DNA of 5,406 bases from Hyphomicrobiales bacterium (GCA_021730825.1 JAKFYO010000354.1:1-5406), one strand, 5' to 3'. Positions 1 through 5,406 are shown, numbered from the stretch's first letter. The notes: generated from the letters alone by a model not told the origin. Numbers and translations are program-made.

Positions 1-236
1 AACCCGCCGCCGGCGTGCCGGAAACCGACCGCCACGAAATTCTCGAAACGGTCGCAGCGCTTCCTAAAGACGTCACCGTGCTCCTGATCGAGCACGACAT
101 GGATATCGTGTTCGGCTTTGCCGACCGCATCTCGGTGCTGGTCGACGGCAAGCTCTTTGTCGAAGGCGAGCCGAAGGAAATCGAAAACGATCCGCGCGTG
201 CGCGCGGTCTATCTCGGCGAGCGCACCGATGACTGA
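1..236 (+). CDS. livG: LivG-type branched-chain amino acid ABC transporter ATP-binding protein, C-terminal part (5' end outside window)
   Basis: This is the last 77 residues of a cytoplasmic ATPase subunit that drives import through a HAAT-family (branched-chain amino acid type) ABC transporter. The reading frame is open from base 3. The first full codons read P-A-A-G-V, which is the segment right after the Walker B Asp-Glu (usual form D-E-P-x-A-G). The split codon at the window edge ends in 'aa', which fits Glu. The H-loop follows as LLIEHDMDIVF with its switch histidine, then a family-typical ADRISVLVDGK segment and the ending VYLGE. The Walker A, Q-loop and signature motif must lie upstream. 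A GTG at 15 is in frame but is not a start, because the homology continues through it. The stop overlaps the start of the next ATPase by 8 bases, so the two are coupled. The substrate cannot be told from the ATPase; aromatic compounds, amides or urea are alternatives. Confidence 0.9.
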   Translation, partial: PAAGVPETDRHEILETVAALPKDVTVLLIEHDMDIVFGFADRISVLVDGKLFVEGEPKEIENDPRVRAVYLGERTDD

Positions 237-945
237 AATCCTTCGCATCGAAAATCTGCGGGCGGGCTATGGCGAGGCGGTCGTGCTGCCCGAGCTTTCG
301 CTTATCGTGGGACAGAGCCAGTCGCTGGCACTTCTCGGCCGCAACGGTATGGGCAAGACCACGCTCGTGAACACGATCGTAGGCGTCACGCGACGCTTCG
401 GCGGAAAAATTTTCCTCGACGGAAACGACATTACTTGGTTGCGGCCGGATCAGCGCGCATTAGCCGGCATCGGCTGGGTGCCTCAGGAGCGCAATATCTT
501 CAAGTCGTTGACCGTCGCGGAAAATCTCACTGCGGTAGCATTACCAGGAAAGTGGGACGCCGCGCGTGTGTTCCAGATGTTTCCGCGCCTCGGCGAACGC
601 CGCGGCAATCTCGGCAATCAGCTTTCCGGCGGCGAACAGCAAATGTTGGCGGTAGGCCGCGCGCTCGTTTTGAATCCGAAATTGCTGCTGCTCGACGAGC
701 CGCTCGAGGGCCTGGCGCCGATCATCGTCGATGAACTGCTGGCAGCCCTTCGCCGCATCATTGCGGAGGAAAAGCTCTCCGCAATTCTGGTCGAGCAGAA
801 CGCGCAGAAAATCTTAAGCGTCACCGACCGCGCGGTAATTCTTGAGCGCGGCATGATTGTGCATGAGGCCATGAGCGCGGATTTGCGCAAACAGCCGCAG
901 GTTCTTGAGAGCTATCTCGGTGTTGGGAAAGCGAAGCGGGCCTAA
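229..945 (+). CDS. livF: LivF-type branched-chain amino acid ABC transporter ATP-binding protein
   Basis: This is a complete 238-residue ATPase, the usual LivF length, that pairs with the LivG-type subunit to hydrolyse ATP on the inner face of the membrane. The motifs are in order: Walker A GRNGMGKTT (37-45), Q-loop Gln 86 in WVPQERNIF, signature LSGGEQQ (132-138), Walker B LLLLDE (152-157) and the LivF-typical DEPLEGLAP. The switch-histidine position is Gln 190 in VEQN, which is normal for LivF. ATG 229 is chosen because MTEILRIENL begins where LivF proteins begin and because it overlaps the livG stop (ATGACTGA). An in-frame upstream start at 118 would add residues that are livG read in another frame. 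A weak GGCGAG lies about 7 bases before the ATG. The gene ends one base short of the hemA stop on the other strand. The permease and binding-protein genes are not in the window, so the substrate is inferred only from the family. Confidence 0.92.
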   Translation: MTEILRIENLRAGYGEAVVLPELSLIVGQSQSLALLGRNGMGKTTLVNTIVGVTRRFGGKIFLDGNDITWLRPDQRALAGIGWVPQERNIFKSLTVAENLTAVALPGKWDAARVFQMFPRLGERRGNLGNQLSGGEQQMLAVGRALVLNPKLLLLDEPLEGLAPIIVDELLAALRRIIAEEKLSAILVEQNAQKILSVTDRAVILERGMIVHEAMSADLRKQPQVLESYLGVGKAKRA

Positions 946-946
946 G

Positions 947-2182
947 CTATTCCGCCGCCTGCGGCGTGCGGGCAAAGGTCAGCCCGAGCTTGTTCCAGAC
1001 TTCGACCAGCGCATCGACCAGTTCTGCGATCAACTTATCGTCGTGAAGCGGTGACGGCGTCACGCGCAGACGCTCGGCGCCGCGCGGCACGGTCGGATAA
1101 TTGATCGGCTGGATGTAGATGCCGTACTCGGAGAGCAACATGTCGCTCGCTGCCTTGCAGGCCGCCGCGTCTCCGACCATCAGCGGAATGATATGCGTGT
1201 TGCCCGGCATCACCGGCAGACCTGCCTTGAACATTTCTGATTTTGCGCGCGCGACCTGCGCGCGATGGCCGATACGTTCCAACTGCGAGGTCTTGAGATG
1301 CCTGATCGAGGCGCTCGCAGCGGCGGCAATCGCCGGCGGCAGCGCCGTCGTGAAAATAAATCCCGGCGCAAACGAACGCACCGCGTCGCAGATAGCAGCC
1401 TTGCCCGCGATATAGCCGCCGACAACGCCAAAGGCCTTGCCGAGCGTGCCTTCGATCACGTCGACCCGCGCCATCACGCCGTCACGCTCCGCGACACCCG
1501 CCCCGCGCGCGCCATACATACCGACCGCGTGCACTTCGTCGAGATAGGTCATCGCGCCGTATTTTTCCGCGAGATCGCAGATCGCGCCGATCGGCGAAAC
1601 GTCGCCGTCCATCGAATAGATGCTTTCGAATACGATCAGCTTCGGCCGGTCGCCCGCGCTCTTCAGCAGTTCCTCGAGATGCGCGAGATCGTTGTGCCGG
1701 AAGATCATCTTCTGGCAGCCGGACTGACGCACGCCCTCGATCATCGAGTTGTGGTTCAGCGCATCGGAGAGAATGAGACAATTCGGAAGCAACTTCGCGA
1801 GGGTCGAAATGCCGGTCTCGTTCGAGATGTAGCCGGAAGTGAAAACGAGCGCGGATTCCTTCTGGTGAAGATCCGCGAGTTCGCTCTCCAGTTCGACGAG
1901 ATGTTTGCTGTTGCCCGCGATGTTGCGGGTGCCGCCCGCACCGGTGCCGCAGTCCTGCGCGGCCTTCGTCATGGCCTCGATTACTTTCGGGTGGCGGCCC
2001 ATGCCGAGATAGTCGTTCGAACACCAGACCACGATTTCGCGCGCGCCTTCCGGCGAATGCCAGGTCGCGCGCTGAAAACGCGCGGCGTCGCGCTCGATCG
2101 GCGTAAAAACACGGTAGCGCCGCTCGGAATGCAGCTCCCCCAGCGCCTTTTCGAACAAATGGTCGTAATCGGATGACTTCAA
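947..2182 (-). CDS. hemA: 5-aminolevulinate synthase (ALAS)
   Basis: This PLP enzyme condenses glycine and succinyl-CoA to 5-aminolevulinate, the first step of heme (and, where present, chlorophyll) synthesis by the Shemin route, in the cytoplasm. The product is 411 residues, close to the roughly 400-410 of bacterial ALAS. Visible hallmarks are [11 protein letters not shown] (52-62), [12 protein letters not shown] (79-90), the ring-stacking His 144 in [19 protein letters not shown] (185-194), [10 protein letters not shown] (215-224) with the pyridine-binding Asp 215, and the Schiff-base lysine Lys 249 in GTLGKAFG. The C-terminal part keeps the ALAS-type [11 protein letters not shown] and ERLRVTPSP, which separates it from BioF and KBL relatives. 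The start is [14 protein letters not shown] aligns with the usual N-terminus (DYxxxLxKA), and the next in-frame Met (61) lies inside the conserved core. GGAAGCAGG sits 5 bases before the TTG. No heme regulatory Cys-Pro motif is seen. It is transcribed away from fliF and convergent with livF. Confidence 0.97.
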   Translation of the reverse strand: MKSSDYDHLFEKALGELHSERRYRVFTPIERDAARFQRATWHSPEGAREIVVWCSNDYLGMGRHPKVIEAMTKAAQDCGTGAGGTRNIAGNSKHLVELESELADLHQKESALVFTSGYISNETGISTLAKLLPNCLILSDALNHNSMIEGVRQSGCQKMIFRHNDLAHLEELLKSAGDRPKLIVFESIYSMDGDVSPIGAICDLAEKYGAMTYLDEVHAVGMYGARGAGVAERDGVMARVDVIEGTLGKAFGVVGGYIAGKAAICDAVRSFAPGFIFTTALPPAIAAAASASIRHLKTSQLERIGHRAQVARAKSEMFKAGLPVMPGNTHIIPLMVGDAAACKAASDMLLSEYGIYIQPINYPTVPRGAERLRVTPSPLHDDKLIAELVDALVEVWNKLGLTFARTPQAAE

Positions 2183-2187
2183 GATTG

Positions 2188-2196
2188 CCTGCTTCC
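2188..2196 (-). promoter_or_regulatory. Ribosome binding site of hemA, supporting a TTG start
   Basis: Read on the minus strand this is GGAAGCAGG, ending 5 bases before the TTG at 2182-2180. There is no upstream in-frame start, and the first downstream Met is residue 61 inside the conserved core, so this site decides the start. An AAAGAGG followed one base later by an ATG (2222-2220) lies further upstream, but that ATG is out of frame with hemA. Confidence 0.6.
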
Positions 2197-2197
2197 G

Positions 2198-2213
2198 GCG
2201 ATTCCGTAATCGC
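2198..2213 (-). repeat. 6-bp perfect inverted repeat / hairpin next to the hemA ribosome binding site
   Basis: GCGATT (2198-2203) and AATCGC (2208-2213) are perfect reverse complements around a 4-base loop. In the hemA message the hairpin would end one base before the GGAAGCAGG ribosome binding site. It overlaps a GATTC (GANTC) site at 2200-2204. It could be a leader hairpin or a protein operator; the sequence does not decide which, and a chance repeat is possible. Confidence 0.4.
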
Positions 2214-2287
2214 GGCGTACATTCCTCTTTAGAAACCTATCAAGGAAGGGCCAAAACGTCGCGGCAAATGCCAAGTTCGTGACCAAA

Positions 2288-2312
2288 GGTATTAAGATAC
2301 CGTTATAGCGGT
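2288..2312. repeat. Two overlapping inverted repeats, possible operator
   Basis: GGTAT (2288-2292) and ATACC (2297-2301) form a perfect 5-bp inverted repeat with a 4-base centre. Overlapping its right arm is ACCGTTATAGCGGT (2299-2312), a 14-base palindrome with one mismatched pair. The same stretch can be read as TTAA-N7-TTAT (2292-2306), one base off the CtrA-type TTAA-N7-TTAA pattern. It lies about 105 bases from hemA and 140 from fliF, so it could act on either gene. This is a pattern reading only. Confidence 0.35.
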
Positions 2313-2350
2313 TTCCACTACCTAATTACCAAATTGGAACTTAGCGCTCG

Positions 2351-2395
2351 GAATCCTAAGCAATCTTAACGCGTTAACCATTTGGAAACCATAAG
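2351..2395 (+). promoter_or_regulatory. Putative CtrA-type promoter of the fliF operon
   Basis: TTAACGCGTTAA (2366-2377) is a perfect 12-base palindrome carrying a TTAAC arm on each strand. Its right arm runs into TTAACCAT (2374-2381), a motif reported in CtrA-controlled alphaproteobacterial promoters. A GAATC (GANTC, the CcrM methylation target) lies at 2351-2355. CATAAG at 2390-2395 could be the -10 element, 18 bases after TTAACG (2366-2371) as -35, which would put the start of transcription near 2402 and leave a leader of about 50 bases. Early flagellar operons of Caulobacter and relatives, including fliF, are known CtrA targets. The spacing of the TTAAC arms (8 bases start to start) differs from the canonical 11, so the assignment is an inference. 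Confidence 0.4.
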
Positions 2396-2397
2396 AC

Positions 2398-2435
2398 AGG
2401 CAATTTCTGCCTAGTGACCCCTGCTTTGGGGGGGG
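2398..2435 (+). repeat. Two small hairpins and a G8 run in the presumed fliF leader
   Basis: AGGCA (2398-2402) and TGCCT (2408-2412) can pair around a 5-base loop. Next, CCCC (2418-2421) faces a run of eight G (2428-2435) across TGCTTT, so the stem can form in several registers. The same CCCC could instead pair with the GGGG at 2440-2443, at the front of the ribosome binding site. No U-run follows, so this is not a normal terminator. Confidence 0.35.
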
Positions 2436-2439
2436 TGCT

Positions 2440-2447
2440 GGGGAGAG
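2440..2447 (+). promoter_or_regulatory. Ribosome binding site of fliF, supporting a TTG start
   Basis: GGGGAGAG lies 4 bases before the TTG at 2452. It supports a TTG start giving MNGIVEFVRTLG, the usual FliF N-terminus in this group. The next Met (residue 19) would fall inside the first membrane helix. Confidence 0.65.
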
Positions 2448-2451
2448 TTCT

Positions 2452-4107
2452 TTGAACGGAATCGTCGAGTTCGTCCGCACCTTGGGCGCCGCGAGGCTTG
2501 CCGCTATGGGCGCCGTCGCGGCCGCCCTGATTTTCTTCTTTATCTTCATCGTCGCCCGCGTTTCGGCGCCGGCAATGGCACCGCTCTTCACGGAGCTTAC
2601 CCTCGACGACTCTTCCCGCATCGTCCGCGAACTGGAAACGCAAGGCATTCAGTACGAAATCAAGGGCGACGGCGCGACCATCATGATCCCTAAGGATCGT
2701 ATTGCACGTACGCGCATGCGGCTTGCGGAAACCGGTCTGCCGCGCGGCGGCAACGTCGGCTACGAAATCTTTGACCGCACCGACACCCTCGGCACCACGT
2801 CTTTCGTGCAGAACGTCAATCACGTTCGCGCGCTGGAAGGCGAACTCGCCCGCACCATCCGCTCCATCGACCGCATCGCGGCTGCCCGCGTCCATCTCGT
2901 GATTCCCGAACGCCAGTTGTTCACGCGCGACCGGCAGGACCCTTCGGCTTCCATCGTGTTGCAGGTTCGCGGCTCGCTCGAAATGTCGCAGGTGCGCGCG
3001 ATCCGGCATCTGGTGGCAAGCGCGGTGCGCGGCCTGAAAGCCGAACGCATTTCCATCGTGGACGAACGCGGCCAGTTGCTCGCCGACGGCTCCGGCGACC
3101 CGACCGGTGCGGGTATTTCCGGCTTCGACGAACGCAACACGGCTTTCGAGCGCAAGCTCCGCGAACAGATCGACGCGATTGTCACGAGCGTCGTCGGCGC
3201 AAACCGCGCGCGTGTCACCGTCTCCGCCGAGCTCGACTACACGCGCGTACAACAAACGCAGGACAGCTTCGATCCTGAACAGCGCGTCGTGCGCTCGACC
3301 CAGACCCGCGAAGAGCAATCCGCGACCGGAAGCACGCAGAACAACGACGGCGTGACTGTCTCGAACGAAATTCCCGGCAACAACCAGCCGCGTAATCAGC
3401 AACAGCAGAACCCTCAGCCGCGCGACAACTCCCGCAAGACCGAAGAAGTCGTGAATTACGAGATCACCCGCACCACGCGCACCGAAACGCTCGAGCCCGG
3501 CCGCGTGAAACGCATCTCGGTCGCGGTCCTGGTCGATGGTCTCTACACCAAGGGCACCAACAACGAAGTCACCTATGCCCCGCGCTCGAAGGAAGATCTC
3601 GAGCGCATCACGGCGCTGGTGCGCTCCGCCATCGGCTTCAACGAGAAGCGCGGCGACATGATCGAAGTCGTGAACCTGCGCTTCGCCGAGCCGACCGTGA
3701 TCGCGGAAACCAAAGGCGACACCGGCTTCCTCTCGATGCTGCGCTTCACCACGGACGACATCATGCGCTCGGTCGAAATCGGCGTGATGCTGATTCTCGG
3801 CTTGCTGGTGCTGCTCTTTGTGGTGCGCCCGCTGGTCCGCCGCGTGGTCACGCCGGATGAAAGCCGCGTGCCGATTGCCGCAAGCAACCCGGCGAATGTA
3901 CCCGCCATTGCCGCGCCAACGACCGTGCCTTCCGCCGACCCTTCGCAGCCGCGCAACGATAGCCCCGCCGCCCGCATGATCGAATCCGCGCAGATCACGG
4001 GCGAAGCGCATCAGAAGTCGATGCAGAAAGTTGGCGAGCTCGTGCAGAGCAACCCGCAGGAAACCGTTTCCGTTCTCCGCCAGTGGATGAACGAGAAGGT
4101 CGCGTGA
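2452..4107 (+). CDS. fliF: Flagellar basal-body MS-ring protein FliF
   Basis: FliF forms the MS ring in the inner membrane, the base on which the rotor, switch complex and export gate are built. The product is 551 residues, normal for the family. A first membrane helix spans about residues 16-38. The periplasmic YscJ/FliF ring-building part follows, with YEIFD (104-108), LGTTSF (113-118) and PSASIV (164-169). A FliF C-type domain comes next, interrupted by a Gln/Asn/Pro-rich low-complexity linker at about 304-330 (it includes RNQQQQNPQPR), a place where FliF proteins vary. The second membrane helix spans about 441-458. The cytoplasmic tail ends in a segment (about 508-551) with ESAQITGE and SVLRQWMNE, matching the conserved FliG-binding end. 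The TTG start is set by the N-terminal match and the GGGGAGAG site. It leads the operon; fliG starts 8 bases after its stop. A CtrA-like promoter may control it. Confidence 0.97.
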   Translation: MNGIVEFVRTLGAARLAAMGAVAAALIFFFIFIVARVSAPAMAPLFTELTLDDSSRIVRELETQGIQYEIKGDGATIMIPKDRIARTRMRLAETGLPRGGNVGYEIFDRTDTLGTTSFVQNVNHVRALEGELARTIRSIDRIAAARVHLVIPERQLFTRDRQDPSASIVLQVRGSLEMSQVRAIRHLVASAVRGLKAERISIVDERGQLLADGSGDPTGAGISGFDERNTAFERKLREQIDAIVTSVVGANRARVTVSAELDYTRVQQTQDSFDPEQRVVRSTQTREEQSATGSTQNNDGVTVSNEIPGNNQPRNQQQQNPQPRDNSRKTEEVVNYEITRTTRTETLEPGRVKRISVAVLVDGLYTKGTNNEVTYAPRSKEDLERITALVRSAIGFNEKRGDMIEVVNLRFAEPTVIAETKGDTGFLSMLRFTTDDIMRSVEIGVMLILGLLVLLFVVRPLVRRVVTPDESRVPIAASNPANVPAIAAPTTVPSADPSQPRNDSPAARMIESAQITGEAHQKSMQKVGELVQSNPQETVSVLRQWMNEKVA

Positions 4108-4115
4108 GCTAGGCC

Positions 4116-5174
4116 ATGAACGCAATGCCCGCCATGAACGCCAAGCCGAAGAAAGCTTCGCCGATCCATAACGGCAAGCCGCTCACCGGCATTGAACGTA
4201 CGGCAGTGTTGCTGCTCTCGCTCGGCGAAGAGCACGGCCAGGATGTCTGGAAGCTCTTGGACGAGGACGAAATAAGAGAGATTTCCGTCGCGATCGCACG
4301 CCTTGGCGTGATCGACTCCAACGTCGTCGATACCTTGCTGGTCGATTTCGTCGGTCAGCTCTCCGGCAACGGCGGCCTGCTCGGCAACACCACCGCGACC
4401 GAAAAGCTGCTCACGCAGTTTCTTCCGAGCGACCGCGTCAACGCGATCATGGAAGAAATCCGCGGCCCCGCGGGCCGTAACATGTGGGAGAAACTCTCCA
4501 ACGTGCAGGAAGACGTACTCGCGAATTATTTGAAGAACGAGTACCCGCAGACCATCGCCGTCGTGATGTCGAAAATCCGCTCCGAGCAGGCCGCGCGCGT
4601 GCTGGCCGTATTGCCGGAGCCGCTTGCGCTCGATGTCATCAACCGCCTGATCAAGATGGAATCTGTGCAGAAGGACGTGCTGGAGCGCGTCGAGCAGACG
4701 CTCCGCAGCGAATTCATGTCCACGCTCTCCTCGACCAGCAAGCGCGATCCCTACGCGCCGATCGCGGAAATTTTCAACTTCTTCGACCGCCAGACCGAGT
4801 CGCGCTTCTTCTCCGCGATGGAGTCCTCGCAAAGAGAATCCGCCGAACGCATCAAGACGCTGATGTTCACCTTCGACGACCTCGTGAAGCTCGATTCCGG
4901 TGCGATCCAGACGCTTCTACGCAAAGTCGACAAGGGCAAGCTCACGATCGCGCTCAAGGGCGCAACCGAAAACGTGCGCGAATATTTCCTGAAGAACATG
5001 TCGCAGCGCGCATCGAAGTTGATGCTCGACGACCTCCAGAACATGGGCCCTGTGCGGCTGCGCGAAGTCGACGAGGCACAAGCGCTCCTGATTTCGACCG
5101 CCAAGGATCTTGCCGACAAGGGCGAGATCATGATCGTGAAAAGCGGCAACTCCGAAGACGAGCTGGTGTATTGA
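4116..5174 (+). CDS. fliG: Flagellar motor switch / rotor protein FliG
   Basis: FliG sits on the cytoplasmic face of the MS ring, binds the FliF tail, and meets the stator to generate torque; with FliM and FliN it sets rotation direction. The product is 352 residues, slightly over the roughly 330-340 usual because of a loose N-terminal leader. The N domain (about 20-125) starts near GIERTAVLLLSLGEE. The middle domain carries NEYPQTIAVV with the E-x-P-Q-T motif at 142-146, the FliM-binding surface. The C domain has MFTFDDL (250-256) and the charged torque helix after LKGATENVREYF, with Arg 288, Arg 298 and the Asp pair 305-306, then MGPVRLREVDEAQ. The end DELVY is typical of alphaproteobacterial FliG. 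Three in-frame ATGs (4116, 4125, 4134) could serve as start; 4116 is the longest, with TGAG about 7 bases upstream. The stop overlaps the next start by one base. Confidence 0.97.
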   Translation: MNAMPAMNAKPKKASPIHNGKPLTGIERTAVLLLSLGEEHGQDVWKLLDEDEIREISVAIARLGVIDSNVVDTLLVDFVGQLSGNGGLLGNTTATEKLLTQFLPSDRVNAIMEEIRGPAGRNMWEKLSNVQEDVLANYLKNEYPQTIAVVMSKIRSEQAARVLAVLPEPLALDVINRLIKMESVQKDVLERVEQTLRSEFMSTLSSTSKRDPYAPIAEIFNFFDRQTESRFFSAMESSQRESAERIKTLMFTFDDLVKLDSGAIQTLLRKVDKGKLTIALKGATENVREYFLKNMSQRASKLMLDDLQNMGPVRLREVDEAQALLISTAKDLADKGEIMIVKSGNSEDELVY

Positions 5175-5406
5175 TGAACACGGCAACCTCGAAATCTCCC
5201 GCGAAATATCTCTTCGACCTCGAGTTCGGGGGCAACGGACGCTTCGGCGACCTTTCCGGCAATGCGCGCGCGGCCATTGAGGATGCCGAGAAAAATTCGT
5301 TCCGCGAAGGCTTCGAAGCGGCAAAGCAGGAAGCGGAGCAGCGCTGCGCCGCGCAACTCGATCGCATCGCAACCGACATGCATCTTGCGGTTGCGCAGCT
5401 TGCGGC
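5174..5406 (+). CDS. fliH: FliH-type flagellar assembly protein, N-terminal part (3' end outside window)
   Basis: This is an open frame of 77 codons running off the window end. Its ATG overlaps the fliG stop by one base (TGATG), so translational coupling is likely. The start MNTATSKSPAKYLFDLEF resembles the short conserved P-A-K-Y-L-F-D segment at the head of alphaproteobacterial FliH (called FlbE in Caulobacter). A Gly-rich turn follows, then an alanine- and glutamate-rich, probably helical stretch from about residue 31 with FREGFEAAKQEAEQR (43-57), typical of the FliH stalk. FliH holds and restrains the export ATPase FliI and links it to the switch complex. The position after fliF and fliG fits, since fliF-fliG-fliH(flbE)-fliN is a known order in this class. 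The C-terminal FliI-binding half is not visible, so the name rests on the N-terminus plus context. Confidence 0.82.
   Translation, partial: MNTATSKSPAKYLFDLEFGGNGRFGDLSGNARAAIEDAEKNSFREGFEAAKQEAEQRCAAQLDRIATDMHLAVAQLA

Larger units (their letters stand above)
2183..2451. promoter_or_regulatory. Divergent hemA / fliF control region
   Basis: These 269 bases separate the divergent starts of hemA and fliF and must hold both promoters. The stretch is clearly richer in A+T than the flanking genes, and no convincing small gene was found in it. It contains several inverted repeats, TTAAC motifs, two GANTC sites (GATTC at 2200 and GAATC at 2351) and a run of eight G; the stronger of these are listed separately. 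A possible minus-strand promoter for hemA is TATAAC (2302-2307) with TTGGTA (2327-2332), but the 19-base spacing is long and the call is weak. I see no good sigma-54 promoter and no rho-independent terminator. That a promoter region lies here follows from the divergent layout; its exact elements are inference. Confidence 0.8.

Noticed and set aside
118..228. Longer N-terminus for livF
   Set aside because: The extra residues are livG coding sequence read in another frame. The LivF homology starts at ATG 229.
796..801. LivF lacks the switch histidine (Gln 190 in VEQN)
   Set aside because: VEQN at this place is the normal form in LivF subunits, so it is not a defect.
953..966. CGCCG-CCTG-CGGCG hairpin at the livF/hemA junction as a terminator
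   Set aside because: The stem is only 5 bp, lies within the last hemA codons and has no T-run in either direction. It is likely chance in G+C-rich code.
1265..2176. 303-codon open frame on the plus strand opposite hemA
   Set aside because: It is a codon-bias shadow of hemA with Arg/Ala/Asp/His-rich composition, no family signature and no separate promoter or ribosome binding site.
1482..2222. 246-codon minus-strand frame starting at an ATG upstream of hemA
   Set aside because: It overlaps hemA in another frame and is Arg-rich without domains. The AAAGAGG is only one base from its ATG, and hemA itself is intact, so there is no sign of a frameshift.
2183..2451. Sigma-54 (TGGCAC-N5-TTGC) promoter for hemA or fliF
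   Set aside because: TTGGCATTTGCC on the minus strand looks similar at first, but it lacks the correct GG/GC spacing. No other match was seen.
2374..4125. 583-codon open frame on the minus strand opposite fliF
   Set aside because: It lies wholly across fliF and the fliF leader, is full of His, Arg, Ala and Asp in a way typical of antisense reading of G+C-rich codons, and shows no recognisable domain. FliF on the plus strand is unambiguous.
1..5406. CRISPR arrays, tRNA or rRNA genes, insertion sequences, integrases, toxin-antitoxin or defence genes
   Set aside because: No direct-repeat arrays, cloverleaf-like segments, transposase motifs or terminal repeats were seen. All sizeable open stretches are explained by conserved housekeeping or flagellar genes.

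Overview
The window looks like chromosomal DNA from an alphaproteobacterium, most likely of the order Rhizobiales (Hyphomicrobiales) and near the Bradyrhizobiaceae or Xanthobacteraceae. Three things point there. It carries a 5-aminolevulinate synthase, the enzyme of the Shemin (C4) route to heme that is typical of this class. It has an alphaproteobacterial fliF-fliG-fliH order with class-typical protein ends. It has a LivG/LivF ATPase pair of the type common in these bacteria. G+C is high in the genes and drops in the one real intergenic region. No mobile element, CRISPR array, tRNA or rRNA was seen.

Layout. Bases 1-945 hold the end of a LivG-type ABC ATPase and a complete LivF-type ATPase, translationally coupled by an 8-base overlap; they would power a branched-chain amino acid type (HAAT) importer. 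Bases 947-2182 hold hemA on the minus strand, meeting livF tail to tail with a single base between the stop codons. Bases 2183-2451 form a 269-base divergent regulatory region. Bases 2452-5406 hold the start of a flagellar operon on the plus strand: fliF (MS-ring protein), fliG (rotor/switch protein) and the first 77 codons of a fliH-type export regulator, cut by the window end. The 5174-5406 fliH fragment is a real gene although it has no stop inside the window.

How they work together. The FliF C-terminal tail recruits FliG to the cytoplasmic face of the MS ring, and FliH belongs to the export ATPase complex that serves the same basal body. The three genes are packed with an 8-base gap and a 1-base overlap, so one transcript is expected. 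HemA and the Liv ATPases have no obvious functional link with the flagellar genes; they are separate units that abut.

The most interesting DNA is the divergent region. In front of fliF it holds a perfect 12-base palindrome with two TTAAC arms, a TTAACCAT motif and a GANTC site, which together resemble CtrA/CcrM cell-cycle control of early flagellar genes. It also holds two overlapping inverted repeats in its middle, a 6-bp hairpin against the hemA ribosome binding site, and a run of eight G just before the fliF ribosome binding site. Both divergent genes start with TTG. The gene content itself is ordinary, and I see no evidence of a previously undescribed system.
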